NCBI RefSeq assembly: GCF_004357905.1 | Contig: NZ_SMTT01000003.1 | Location: 106,867-170,866 of the forward strand | Source of the DNA: Campylobacter lari | GTDB lineage: Bacteria; Campylobacterota; Campylobacteria; Campylobacterales; Campylobacteraceae | Direction of reading: 5' to 3' | Length of the DNA stretch: 64,000 nt | Shown here: piece by piece, positions 9,199 through 17,972 of the stretch | How positions within the stretch are numbered: position 1 is the first letter of the stretch | Layout: each line of letters starts with the position of its first letter | The notes under the pieces: generated by a model | Databases searched by the model: none | What the model was told of the DNA's origin: nothing | The model's input: only the letters and a program-made list of their open reading frames with translations | Translations under genes and position numbers: made by a program

Positions 9199-9489
9199 AT
9201 GGCTAAAAAAACAAAAAAAGCCGTTGCGCTAGGCTATAACAAAGAAGAACAAAATGCACCAAAAATCCTAGCTAATGCCAAAGGTGAAAACGCTGCTAAA
9301 ATCATCTCTTTAGCCAAAGAAAATGGCATACCCATAAAAGAAGACAAAGACTTAGTAGAAGTGCTTAGCAAACTTGATCTAGGCGATGAAATCCCACCTA
9401 ATATGTATAAAGCAGTGGCTGAAATTTTTGCCTTTTTATATAAAGTTGCTAATGAAGATGAGACTAAGCAAAGTCCGCAATCTTCTTAG
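9199..9489 (+). CDS. flhX: FlhX, free-standing FlhB C-terminal domain homologue
   Basis: The 96-residue soluble protein matches the cytoplasmic C-terminal domain of FlhB: KKAVALGYN, then APKILANAKGENAAKI, ENGIPI, the LSKLDLGDEIP turn and the YKAVAEIFAFLYKV helix. In FlhB this domain is freed by autocleavage within NPTH. FlhX starts almost exactly at that point, with KKTKKAVAL where FlhB has NPTHYAVAL, so it mimics the processed fragment and cannot self-cleave. It lies two bases after the FliK-like gene, its likely functional partner in export specificity switching. Its last 26 bases overlap the convergent psd gene. Confidence 0.88.
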   Translation: MAKKTKKAVALGYNKEEQNAPKILANAKGENAAKIISLAKENGIPIKEDKDLVEVLSKLDLGDEIPPNMYKAVAEIFAFLYKVANEDETKQSPQSS

Positions 9490-10273
9490 AAAATTCAACT
9501 TGCTCATAAGCATTTTTACTAAATTTTAAAAACCCTTTTTGAGCGATTAAAACTATAGTTGAACCTAGTTCAAAATTTCCAAGTCTTTGGCCTTTTTTTA
9601 CAAAAAGATCTTCATAGGTATGAGTAAAATCAAAATTTGCAGCATTAGTTTGTATGCTAGCATCAAAGCTAAAGTGCATTTTACCGACATTTAGTGCACC
9701 CACAAATACCATCCAAAGTATAAATTTTCCTTCCACTAAGCACTTTAAAACTACTCTTTCGTTTTTAGTATAAAGGTTTATAATCTTAGCTAACTTTGCC
9801 TCACTCACACTAAATAAGGCCCCGCTCATATAAGTAGCACTTAAAATTTGCATATTACAAGGTGCATGATAATGATGATAATCTTTTGGAGACAAATAAA
9901 TATTTGCATAATCTATGCCACTTTCTAATTCTTCTTTACTAGCTGAGTTTTTTAAAAGCTCTTCTATACTATAACTTGAACCTTTAACGCTAAAGGCTAA
10001 ATTTTCTTTTAAATCATTTTGAAAGCTACTTCCAAGTTCTAAAATTTTACCATCACTTGGACTTATAAAGCCATCTTCTAATTCTCGCTCATTTAATAAA
10101 GTTCTTGTAAATAAAGCATTTAAACTCTCATATTCTTCTAAAGGTTTGAATTCACTCATATTGATATTAAAAGCATTTACATAAGCTTTATTAATATTTT
10201 TTTGTATAATTTTTGGAAATTTATATTTTGCTATGATTCCAAACATTTTTGAAGCACTATTGCTAAATCCCAC
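9464..10273 (-). CDS. psd: Phosphatidylserine decarboxylase proenzyme
   Basis: The 269-residue enzyme makes phosphatidylethanolamine from phosphatidylserine at the inner membrane. The self-cleavage motif LGST is at residues 236-239; Ser238 becomes the pyruvoyl group of the short alpha chain. Earlier blocks are SPSDGKI (near 63-69) and the histidine-rich LSPKDYHHYHAPC. The start is GTG, immediately after the TGA of the metallophosphoesterase gene upstream (TGAGTG), so the two genes abut. The 3' end overlaps the convergent flhX gene by 26 bases. Confidence 0.95.
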   Translation of the reverse strand: MGFSNSASKMFGIIAKYKFPKIIQKNINKAYVNAFNINMSEFKPLEEYESLNALFTRTLLNERELEDGFISPSDGKILELGSSFQNDLKENLAFSVKGSSYSIEELLKNSASKEELESGIDYANIYLSPKDYHHYHAPCNMQILSATYMSGALFSVSEAKLAKIINLYTKNERVVLKCLVEGKFILWMVFVGALNVGKMHFSFDASIQTNAANFDFTHTYEDLFVKKGQRLGNFELGSTIVLIAQKGFLKFSKNAYEQVEFSKKIADFA

Positions 10274-11404
10274 TCATTCTCCTTTTAATCTAATCAAAGC
10301 TATCTCACTAGGGGCTAAAAATCTCACAGCAGGCCCCCAAAATCCAGCTCCACTACTTACATAAAGCAAGCTATCTTTGCTTAATTTATAAAGTCCATAC
10401 ACAAAGCCCTGCTCTAAATATACTAGCAAAGAAAAAGGGAAAATTTGTCCTGCATGTGTATGTCCTGATAAAATCAAATCAAACCCACTTATATCATAAG
10501 TTTTTACATACTTTGGTTGATGAGTGATTAAAATATTAACCTTTTCTTGATTGATTTGAGTTTTGATTTTTTCTATATTGCTTTCTTTAAAACCCAAACG
10601 CTTGGCAGCCAAATCCAAAGTCCCACTTAAAGTAAAATCCCCAAAATCAATACTTTCATCTTCTAAAACTTTGAAATTTTTAAGCGTTTTAAGCTTTTTG
10701 CTTATTGCATTTATATCATTATAATACTCATGATTTCCATAAACAAAATAAGTACCATATTTTGATTTAAAATTTTCTAATAAATTAATATAAGGCATAC
10801 TAGCAATATCTGCATCGATTAAATCCCCAGCTATAATGACCATATCAGCATTTAAAATATTAACTTCATCGATTAAGGTTTTTAAAAAATCTTCTCCTAA
10901 ATTTTTTCCCAAATGCACATCAGAAAGTAAAACTATATTTAAATCTTCTTTTAAATTTTTAACTTTAATATCTACCTCATTAACCTTAGGTGTGCTAATA
11001 GCATTTACAAAACCTTTAAATACCATACTAACGCTAAGTATAATAAGCCAAGAATCAAAAATTAATTTTAAAAACTTTCTTCTTTGGACATTGAAAATTT
11101 GCTCTTTTTTATTTTCATTAAAAAAAACCCAAGAGCCAATTTCAAAAATCACTCCAAAAAGCAAGAAAAAACAAGTAACAGTAGGAAAAATAGCTAAAAT
11201 ATAATAAAACTTTTCATGTAAAAAGTCCCCGCGCATATTTATAAAAAAGATTAATTCACATGCAAAAACTATTAAAACAAAAGCCAATATAAACTTTTTA
11301 TAAGGTTTTAAAAAATCAACCCTACTTAAAAATCTTTTATAAATATACCAATTTGCCAAAGCAAAAAATAAAACTAATAAAGTAAAAAAAACAAATGCTC
11401 TCAT
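10274..11404 (-). CDS. Membrane-anchored calcineurin-like metallophosphoesterase
   Basis: The N-terminal ~140 residues carry about four hydrophobic helices. The remainder is a calcineurin-like phosphoesterase with all metal-binding motifs in order: SDVHLGK, AGDLIDAD, YGNHEYY, ITHQPK and SGHTHAGQ. The 376-residue architecture matches the YkuE/Cj0846 type. Family members such as YkuE or LpxH-like enzymes hydrolyse phosphodiester or pyrophosphate bonds, including in lipids, but the substrate here is unknown. It is directly upstream of psd with no gap, so a link to phospholipid metabolism is possible and unproven. Confidence 0.9.
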   Translation of the reverse strand: MRAFVFFTLLVLFFALANWYIYKRFLSRVDFLKPYKKFILAFVLIVFACELIFFINMRGDFLHEKFYYILAIFPTVTCFFLLFGVIFEIGSWVFFNENKKEQIFNVQRRKFLKLIFDSWLIILSVSMVFKGFVNAISTPKVNEVDIKVKNLKEDLNIVLLSDVHLGKNLGEDFLKTLIDEVNILNADMVIIAGDLIDADIASMPYINLLENFKSKYGTYFVYGNHEYYNDINAISKKLKTLKNFKVLEDESIDFGDFTLSGTLDLAAKRLGFKESNIEKIKTQINQEKVNILITHQPKYVKTYDISGFDLILSGHTHAGQIFPFSLLVYLEQGFVYGLYKLSKDSLLYVSSGAGFWGPAVRFLAPSEIALIRLKGE

Positions 11405-11474
11405 GGCGTAATTTTATTTAAGCAAAATTAATACTTTTTAAAGTAAAATCGTAAAAAACATTTGGGAAAGAAAT

Positions 11475-13412
11475 TTGGCTTTAATAGATTTAATCGACGC
11501 AAATAAGAAATTTAATACAAAAATAGTTTTAGAAAATGCAAATTTTAGCGCAAATTTAGGAGAAAAAATCGCCATTATAGGCAAAAATGGCGAAGGAAAA
11601 TCAAGCTTTTTAAAAGCCCTTATGGGAACTTTAAAACTAGATAGCGGTAGAGTAATTAAACAAAATAACACTAGTATAGGTATGCTAAGCCAACAAGTAA
11701 GCTTTGAAAGCACCTTAAGCGTAAGCGAAGTCATCAAAAAAGAACTTGAAGAAATTTATCAAGCCTTGAAAGAATTTGAAAGCTATAATGAAAAACTAGC
11801 TTTTGATCCTGAAAATAAAGAATATTTAAAAAAAATAGATGAATTAAGTTTATTTATAGATTCAAAAGACGCATGGAATTTAGACCAAAAAATACAAAGA
11901 ATATTAGAAGAATTTAAACTATTAGAATACAAAGACAGAACACTTTGCTCTTTAAGTGGGGGCGAAATAAGACGCGTAGGGCTTTGCACACTTTTGCTAA
12001 AAAATCCTGATATATTATTGCTTGATGAGCCAACTAATCATCTAGATGTATATATGAATAACTTTTTAGAAGAAAGGTTAAAAACCTCTAAAATGTGTGT
12101 TATTTTCATCTCTCATGATAGGTATTTTATCGATGCTATAGCGCAAAAATGCGTAGAAATAGAAGCGGGAAAATTAAGCATTTTTGAGGGTGGATATACG
12201 CAATATCTAGAAAAAAAAGCAGCTATTTTAGCTTCCTTAGCTAAAAGCCATGAAACCTTGCTTAAGCAATTAAAAAGTGAGGAAGAATGGCTAAGAAGAG
12301 GAGTCAAAGCTAGGCTTAAACGCAACGAAGGACGCAAAGAACGCATTTTTAAAATGCGTGAAGAAGCTAAGAAAAACCCAGGAGCTATCAAACGCTTACA
12401 ACTTGAAATCAAAAGAGCAAATAAAAATTTTAACCAAACTCAAAGCCAAAACCGCAAAAAAATGCTTTTTGAACTTAAAAATATCTCAAAGTCTATTACC
12501 AACAAGACACTTTTTAAAGACTTTAATGCACGAATTTTACAAGGTGAACGCATAGCCATAGTAGGTAAAAATGGCTGTGGGAAATCTACTTTCTTAAAGA
12601 TTTTACTTGATCAAATTCCGCTTGATAGCGGAGAGATTAAAAGAGGTGAAGTTAAAATAGGCTATTTTGATCAAAGCAGAAGTTTATTAAATACTGATAA
12701 AAAACTTTTAGAAATTTTTTGCCCAAATGGTGGCGATCACATTCAAGTGCGTGGTAAAAATATGCATGTTTATGGGTATTTAAAACAATTTTTATTTCCA
12801 AAAGAATTTTTAGAACAAAGTGTGAGTGTGTTAAGTGGGGGCGAGAAAAACAGAGTTGCTCTAGCCTTGCTTTTTACCAAAAAATATGATGTATTAATCT
12901 TAGATGAACCAACAAATGATTTAGACATAGCTACGATTAATATCTTAGAAGAATACTTACTTTCTTTTGAAGGTGCGATTTTGCTTGTCTCACATGATAG
13001 ATATTTTGTTGATAAAATAGCAACTAAACTTTATGCTTTTGAAGATAATGCAAATATTAATATAGAAGTTCTTTCTTATAGTGAATATTTAGAAAATGAA
13101 AAAGAATACAAAGACTTTGAAGAATTTTCTAAAAGCTTAGAAACAAACACCACCGCAAGTATAAAAACAAAAGAAAAATCGAGTAAAAAACTAAGCTATA
13201 AAGAAAATGAAATTTTAAACTCATATCCTGATAAAATTCATAAATTAGAAGAAGAAATAAAAAAAATAAAAAATGCTCTAAGTAATCCTACAATCTATCA
13301 AGAGCTAGGTATAAATACCCTTTATGAAAAGCTAAATTCATTAGAAAGTGAACTTAGTATTTTAGAAGAAGCTTATTTTGAGGTTTTAGAAAAAAGTGAG
13401 GATAATTTATAA
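11475..13412 (+). CDS. uup: ABC-F family ATPase, Uup type
   Basis: The 645-residue soluble protein has two ABC domains and no membrane helix. Domain 1 has Walker A GKNGEGKSS (36-44), signature LSGGEIRR (160-167) and Walker B LLLDEPTNHLD. Domain 2 has GKNGCGKST (364-372), LSGGEKNR and LILDEPTNDLD. The inter-domain arm carries the Uup-type WLRRGVKAR motif (272-280), and the last ~80 residues are a K/E-rich coiled coil, also Uup-like. ABC-F proteins act on ribosomes or branched DNA. The start is TTG, with GGGAAAG placed just upstream; no ATG gives a full domain 1. It stands alone between a minus-strand gene and the autotransporter promoter. Confidence 0.9.
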   Translation: MALIDLIDANKKFNTKIVLENANFSANLGEKIAIIGKNGEGKSSFLKALMGTLKLDSGRVIKQNNTSIGMLSQQVSFESTLSVSEVIKKELEEIYQALKEFESYNEKLAFDPENKEYLKKIDELSLFIDSKDAWNLDQKIQRILEEFKLLEYKDRTLCSLSGGEIRRVGLCTLLLKNPDILLLDEPTNHLDVYMNNFLEERLKTSKMCVIFISHDRYFIDAIAQKCVEIEAGKLSIFEGGYTQYLEKKAAILASLAKSHETLLKQLKSEEEWLRRGVKARLKRNEGRKERIFKMREEAKKNPGAIKRLQLEIKRANKNFNQTQSQNRKKMLFELKNISKSITNKTLFKDFNARILQGERIAIVGKNGCGKSTFLKILLDQIPLDSGEIKRGEVKIGYFDQSRSLLNTDKKLLEIFCPNGGDHIQVRGKNMHVYGYLKQFLFPKEFLEQSVSVLSGGEKNRVALALLFTKKYDVLILDEPTNDLDIATINILEEYLLSFEGAILLVSHDRYFVDKIATKLYAFEDNANINIEVLSYSEYLENEKEYKDFEEFSKSLETNTTASIKTKEKSSKKLSYKENEILNSYPDKIHKLEEEIKKIKNALSNPTIYQELGINTLYEKLNSLESELSILEEAYFEVLEKSEDNL

Positions 13413-13470
13413 TAATTTTTTATTATTTTATTTACTCTATTTAACAGTCGTAAATTTTATTTGTTTTTAA

Positions 13471-13499
13471 TTGACTTTTTTTGCTATTGTTGTTATAAT
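13471..13499 (+). promoter_or_regulatory. Strong sigma-70 promoter of the autotransporter gene
   Basis: TTGACT (13471-13476), a 17-base spacer and TATAAT (13494-13499) with an extended TGT before it give a near-consensus promoter, unusually complete for Campylobacter, where -35 boxes are mostly lost. Transcription should begin near 13506, leaving a leader of about 38 bases. Confidence 0.75.
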
Positions 13500-13507
13500 G
13501 TTTTTTC

Positions 13508-13527
13508 AATAAAATTATAATTTTATT
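13508..13527. repeat. Perfect 20-bp AT palindrome in the autotransporter leader
   Basis: The half-site AATAAAATTA is followed exactly by its reverse complement. The palindrome lies just after the predicted transcription start and directly abuts the AAGGAG ribosome-binding site (13528-13533). It could be an operator or a weak RNA hairpin limiting ribosome access. With only A and T it could also be chance in AT-rich DNA. Confidence 0.5.
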
Positions 13528-13543
13528 AAGGAGTTTCAGAACA

Positions 13544-15853
13544 ATGAAAAAGTTGAATAGAAAAATTTTTCTTTCCGCTTGTGTTGCTACTTTTGTAGCT
13601 AGTTCAGCTATGGCTATAGAGCCATCCAATCCTAGGCCAGGTGTTATTGACGACTTTCAATTAACTCACCTAGGAAATGGTGAATATCAATTTGTCTCAT
13701 CTAAAAATCCACAAGGTGAAATTTTCCATATAACAACAGACATAGGCGATAATGACATAGGAGAAGGTGCTGTATTAGAAACACCTATTAAACATTTGAC
13801 AATCAATACTCCTAATGCTACCATTGAGGTAGGTGGAGAAAGAGGTTCTCATTATGGCTCAATAGGTGGTATAAAACCTCATTATTCTTTCGCTATAAAA
13901 GCTAAAGAAGTAAATTTCATAGGCAAAAAAAATCCAGATAATATAGTGATAGCAAACCCAGATCCTGGTTTTGGCTTTCCAGGAGTTCCTGGCTTAGGAG
14001 CTCAAGGTGGCAATAAAGTAGATGATGGATTTGGTGCTATGTTTGATCCAGATACAGGTATAAATAGCGGCGCCTTAACCGACAGAAATCCATGGGGACC
14101 AACTTGGATTCAAGACTCAAGAGAAAATGTTTCTCTAAATGTTTTCCATGATGGCTTAATTGATGGTAATGTTAATATGGATCATGCGAACTTTAAAATC
14201 ATAGCAGGTGATTTTAATGGTATTAACTATAATGGTGCTTTAACTATCAATGGAGACCTTTTTGCTCATGATTCATTATTTACTCTACATGGACCACATC
14301 AATTTACAGTAAATGGTAATGCAGTAATTAGAAATTCTGTGTTTGAGCTTGCAAACTTTAGTAACCCTGTAACAGAAAAAGGCGTTTACTTAATGAGTGC
14401 TACAAACTTCAACAAAGAATTTGCAGAAGTAAATACCGTTAGAAATGTATTATTAATTCCAGAAGGAAAACTTTTAGGTCTTAAAGGTCATGCACTAGCA
14501 GAATACGAAGGTGAAGTTGTAAAAGTAATCGTAGATCAAGATAAAAAATACTTCAATTATAGACTTAATGTAATTGGAAATGATGCTTATGCTCAAGGTG
14601 GCTTAACAAATAATATTAAAAATATTAGCATTAGTAAGCTTCTAAAAGAAATGAGAATAGAAGTTCTAACTCAATTACATGATTATTACGCTCAAAAAGC
14701 TTTTGAACAAAACCAAAACAATCCTGGTATTGATCCTAAAGAAGTTAATTATGATAAAATTCTATCCGATATTAAAAAAGAAATGGATAATATAAGCAAT
14801 AACAAAAAAGTTATTACTTATGGGCACAAAATTGATTCAGTTTTAGCATCTTTAAAAAATTCTGATAGACATTTAGCAGCTAACTCGGCTTTAGTTAACG
14901 CTATCAAAGGCGATGTAAGACAAGCTCAAGCAATAGTTGATTCAGCTAGAGAAAGCGCAAACAATTCTAACCGCCAAGGTGCTATTCAAGTTATTAACTT
15001 GGCTAACGAGATGGCTATTGCTACTAGAATGGCACAATCAAGAAGCACTGGTGAAAATAGCGTATGGGCTAATGCATTTGGTGGTGCAAATATAATTGGT
15101 AGCGAAAGCGAAGGCGTATATGGAACTACTATAGGTATTGATAGACAATTTAGCGATGCTATTTTCTTTGGCGCATATTTAACTTATGCTGATTCACAAT
15201 TAAATCATAATTCTTTAAATCAAGACTCTAATAATTTACAACTAGGTCTTTACTCAAGAATTACAAATGGTCAACATGAATTTGATATTAAATCTTATGC
15301 ACAATTTAGCTTTGCAGATCAAGAAAGATTTGTAAATGGCTCAGTGCAAAAGTCTGATTTTACACAAACCTACTTAGGTGCAAGTGGTAACTATGGTTAT
15401 GTATTTGATTTTAGTGATAGCTTTTCAATCAAACCTTTAATTGGACTAAATCTTTATTATAGCCACACTCCAGATTATACAGAAAATGGTCTTTGGGCTC
15501 AAAAAGTTTACTCAATGGATAGTTTTGCAGCGAGTGCTGAAATTGGAGCAGAATTTAGAAAATTCTTTGATGGTGGTAGCTATTTCTATGTAACTCCAAA
15601 AATCGAACAATTTTTTGCTATGAGTGGGGATGATTTTAAAGGTCGTTTTACAGGAAGTGATTTTAGCTACAATGTAGCTGGTGCTGAAAAAGATAAAACT
15701 TTCGGTAAAATCCTTATCGGAAGCAATATTAGCGTTACAGATAGATTTTCTATTGATCTAAGTGTAGGCGCTAAACAAATCTTAGGCAATAAAGATGATA
15801 ACACTGATGAAACTTACCTAACTGGTAATATTGGCGTTAAATACTCATTCTAA
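13544..15853 (+). CDS. Type V autotransporter (putative secreted/surface protein)
   Basis: The 769-residue protein has a signal peptide (cleavage near SSAMA-IE, about residue 24), then a passenger. Residues ~50-350 are rich in short beta strands and N/G/D turns, suggesting a beta-helix, with a G/P-rich insertion (GFGFPGVPGLGAQGG, 142-156). Residues ~360-500 are mostly helical. The last ~265 residues (from about SVWANAFGG, 506) form an autotransporter beta-barrel ending in GVKYSF with the terminal aromatic typical of outer-membrane proteins. It should export its own passenger to the surface. No protease or lipase catalytic motif was evident, so a role in adhesion or aggregation is a guess. It is monocistronic, with its own strong promoter and terminator. 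Confidence 0.85.
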   Translation: MKKLNRKIFLSACVATFVASSAMAIEPSNPRPGVIDDFQLTHLGNGEYQFVSSKNPQGEIFHITTDIGDNDIGEGAVLETPIKHLTINTPNATIEVGGERGSHYGSIGGIKPHYSFAIKAKEVNFIGKKNPDNIVIANPDPGFGFPGVPGLGAQGGNKVDDGFGAMFDPDTGINSGALTDRNPWGPTWIQDSRENVSLNVFHDGLIDGNVNMDHANFKIIAGDFNGINYNGALTINGDLFAHDSLFTLHGPHQFTVNGNAVIRNSVFELANFSNPVTEKGVYLMSATNFNKEFAEVNTVRNVLLIPEGKLLGLKGHALAEYEGEVVKVIVDQDKKYFNYRLNVIGNDAYAQGGLTNNIKNISISKLLKEMRIEVLTQLHDYYAQKAFEQNQNNPGIDPKEVNYDKILSDIKKEMDNISNNKKVITYGHKIDSVLASLKNSDRHLAANSALVNAIKGDVRQAQAIVDSARESANNSNRQGAIQVINLANEMAIATRMAQSRSTGENSVWANAFGGANIIGSESEGVYGTTIGIDRQFSDAIFFGAYLTYADSQLNHNSLNQDSNNLQLGLYSRITNGQHEFDIKSYAQFSFADQERFVNGSVQKSDFTQTYLGASGNYGYVFDFSDSFSIKPLIGLNLYYSHTPDYTENGLWAQKVYSMDSFAASAEIGAEFRKFFDGGSYFYVTPKIEQFFAMSGDDFKGRFTGSDFSYNVAGAEKDKTFGKILIGSNISVTDRFSIDLSVGAKQILGNKDDNTDETYLTGNIGVKYSF

Positions 15854-15882
15854 TTGACATAAACAAGAATTCTTCTTATACA

Positions 15883-15903
15883 GCATAGGTAATTTACCTA
15901 TGC
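15883..15903 (+). terminator. Terminator after the autotransporter gene
   Basis: GCATAGGTAA and TTACCTATGC form a 21-base near-perfect inverted repeat 30 bases after the autotransporter stop. It is followed by the T-rich TTATTTACTTTCTT. The closing base pairs must open to form the loop. Confidence 0.65.
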
Positions 15904-15954
15904 TTATTTACTTTCTTATTGCATACTTTCACAAAAAAATTACATGGAAAAACT

Positions 15955-17142
15955 ATGACTTTGATAACTATTTTATGTATTTATACAGCTTTTTTGGTTT
16001 TTATATCTTATGTGCAAATTTCTTTTTTAAAAAAAGAAAGAGAAAAACAAGCAATTATTTTAAATGAACAAGATTATAAAAATGCTGCAAATATCGCCAT
16101 AGAAAATGAAAAATACAAAATCTTTTCTAATCTTTATAATCTGATGATTAACATTTCTTGGATTAGCTTTGGCTTTTTGTATTTAAAAGAAATTTTTATA
16201 AAAGAAAATTCTACCTTAGAAAATACTTTATTTTTGCTTGCATTTTTATTGATTATTAGTATTTTAAATTTACCACTTAGTTATTATGAAAGCTTTGTAA
16301 AAGATAAAAAACACGGCTTTTCAAATATGACTTTAGCACTTTTTGTTAAAGACAGCATTAAATCTTTAGCTCTAATGCTTGTTTTTGGCTTTTTAATCAT
16401 CTATGCCTTAGTATTTTGCTTTGAATTTTTTAACACATACTGGTGGGTAGTGGCTTTTGCTCTAAGCTTTATAATTATACTTATTATAAATCTCATCTAC
16501 CCTACACTTATTGCACCTATGTTTAACAAAATGAAAAAACTTGAAGATGAAAATTTATTAGAAAAAATCACTAATTTAATGCAAAAATGTGGCTTTAGTG
16601 CAAATGGTGTTTATGTTATCGATGCAAGCAAAAGAGATAAAAGATTAAATGCTTATTTTGGTGGCTTATTTAAAAGCAAAAGAGTAGTACTTTTTGATAC
16701 ACTTTTAAATGCTTTAAAAGAAAAAGAACTCATTGCTGTTTTGGGTCATGAGCTAGGACATTTTGTGCATAAAGATTTGCTAAAAATGTTATTTGCTAGT
16801 GCTTTGATGCTTTTTGCTTTATTTTTCATCTTTGCACATTTACCAAGCTTTTTTTATATTGAAAGTCATTTAGATGGAGTGAATGCTGGAGTTTTTGCAC
16901 TTTTATTGATTTTTGGAAATATTTTTACTTTTATTATTTCTCCACTGCTTAATAAAATGAGTCAAAAAAATGAATTTAATGCTGACTTACACGGAGCAAA
17001 ACTAAGCTCTAAAGAAGATATGAAAAATGCTCTCATAGCTTTAGCAAAAGAAAACAAAGCCTTTATTAAAACAAGTAAAATTTATACTTTCTTTCATCTA
17101 AGTCATCCTTGTATTTATGATAGAATCAAAGCTTTGCAATGA
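15955..17142 (+). CDS. M48 family membrane zinc metalloprotease (Ste24/CAAX protease-like)
   Basis: The 395-residue integral membrane peptidase has about seven hydrophobic segments and the zinc motif HELGH (in VLGHELGHFVHK). A downstream NEFNADLHGA supplies the third zinc ligand (Glu), as in M48A Ste24/CAAX proteases and HtpX-like quality-control enzymes. It probably cleaves membrane or misfolded proteins at the inner membrane. I place the start at the ATG at 15955, preceded by GGAAA. An upstream in-frame TTG at 15919 would add 12 polar residues and lies only 16 bases past the terminator hairpin. The stop overlaps the prmC ATG by four bases. Confidence 0.85.
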   Translation: MTLITILCIYTAFLVFISYVQISFLKKEREKQAIILNEQDYKNAANIAIENEKYKIFSNLYNLMINISWISFGFLYLKEIFIKENSTLENTLFLLAFLLIISILNLPLSYYESFVKDKKHGFSNMTLALFVKDSIKSLALMLVFGFLIIYALVFCFEFFNTYWWVVAFALSFIIILIINLIYPTLIAPMFNKMKKLEDENLLEKITNLMQKCGFSANGVYVIDASKRDKRLNAYFGGLFKSKRVVLFDTLLNALKEKELIAVLGHELGHFVHKDLLKMLFASALMLFALFFIFAHLPSFFYIESHLDGVNAGVFALLLIFGNIFTFIISPLLNKMSQKNEFNADLHGAKLSSKEDMKNALIALAKENKAFIKTSKIYTFFHLSHPCIYDRIKALQ

Positions 17143-17942
17143 TTTCAATCAAACAAGCTTTAAAGCAAGCTTACGCAAAAGATCCTACTCACAAAGAATA
17201 TATACTTTTTATTCTTTGTGAGCTTTTGCAAAAAGATAAAGCTTGGATTTTTTTAAATCCTGAATTTCAAATCAATGAGAAAGTTTTTTTAGAATATATA
17301 GATAGATTTTTAAATGGTGAGCCTTTTGAGTATTTATTTCAAAAAACACAATTTTATGGTTTTGATTTTTTTACTAAAAAAGGGGTTTTGATACCGCGTT
17401 TTGATAGTGAAATATTACTTGAAAGATGTTTAGAAATTTTAGATCATAACTCTTTTAAAAATATACTTGAAATTGGCTTTGGAAGTGGAATTTTAAGTAT
17501 TTGCTTAGCAAAGTTAAAACAAATTTTTATACAAGCTTGCGATATTAATCCAAAAGCATTAGAGCTTGCTAAAAAAAATGCAGATTTTCATAATGTTTCA
17601 AATTTAATCAATTTTCAACTTTGTGATTTTAAAAATATACAAGGAAATTTTGACTTTATTTTTTCTAATCCTCCTTACATAAAAAATGACTATCCTTTAG
17701 ATAAATGGGTTCAAAACGAACCACACAATGCTTTGTTTGGTGGAGATAAAGGTTGGGAAATTTTACATGAAATTATTCTTTTTGCCAAAAATCACAACAC
17801 AAAAGTCTTAGCATGTGAGTTTGGCTATGATCAAAAAACAATTTTAAATAAAATTTTAAAAGAAAATGATTTTAAAGCTACTTTTTATCAAGATTATAAT
17901 GGATTTGATAGAGCCTTTGTTGCATGGAATTTAAAAAATTAG
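17139..17942 (+). CDS. prmC: Release factor glutamine methyltransferase
   Basis: This 267-residue SAM-dependent methyltransferase modifies the glutamine of the GGQ motif in RF1 and RF2, raising termination efficiency. An N-terminal helical domain (1-80) is followed by the Rossmann domain with motif I EIGFGSGILS (111-120), the acidic ACDINP loop and the substrate-binding NPPY (177-180, context SNPPYIKN). The length is slightly below the E. coli enzyme (277). Coupled to the M48 gene by an ATGA overlap; the DUF4149 gene follows after 30 bases. Confidence 0.94.
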   Translation: MISIKQALKQAYAKDPTHKEYILFILCELLQKDKAWIFLNPEFQINEKVFLEYIDRFLNGEPFEYLFQKTQFYGFDFFTKKGVLIPRFDSEILLERCLEILDHNSFKNILEIGFGSGILSICLAKLKQIFIQACDINPKALELAKKNADFHNVSNLINFQLCDFKNIQGNFDFIFSNPPYIKNDYPLDKWVQNEPHNALFGGDKGWEILHEIILFAKNHNTKVLACEFGYDQKTILNKILKENDFKATFYQDYNGFDRAFVAWNLKN

Positions 17943-17972
17943 ACTATAATTATCTTTATTATAGGAGAAAAT

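Noticed and set aside
13412..13440. Terminator after uup
   Set aside because: Only a 6-bp all-AT stem (AATAAT/ATTATT) in a T-rich stretch; too weak to call.
15919..15954. TTG start extending the M48 protease by 12 residues
   Set aside because: It sits just after the terminator hairpin, the added residues are polar before a membrane helix, and the ATG at 15955 has GGAAA before it.
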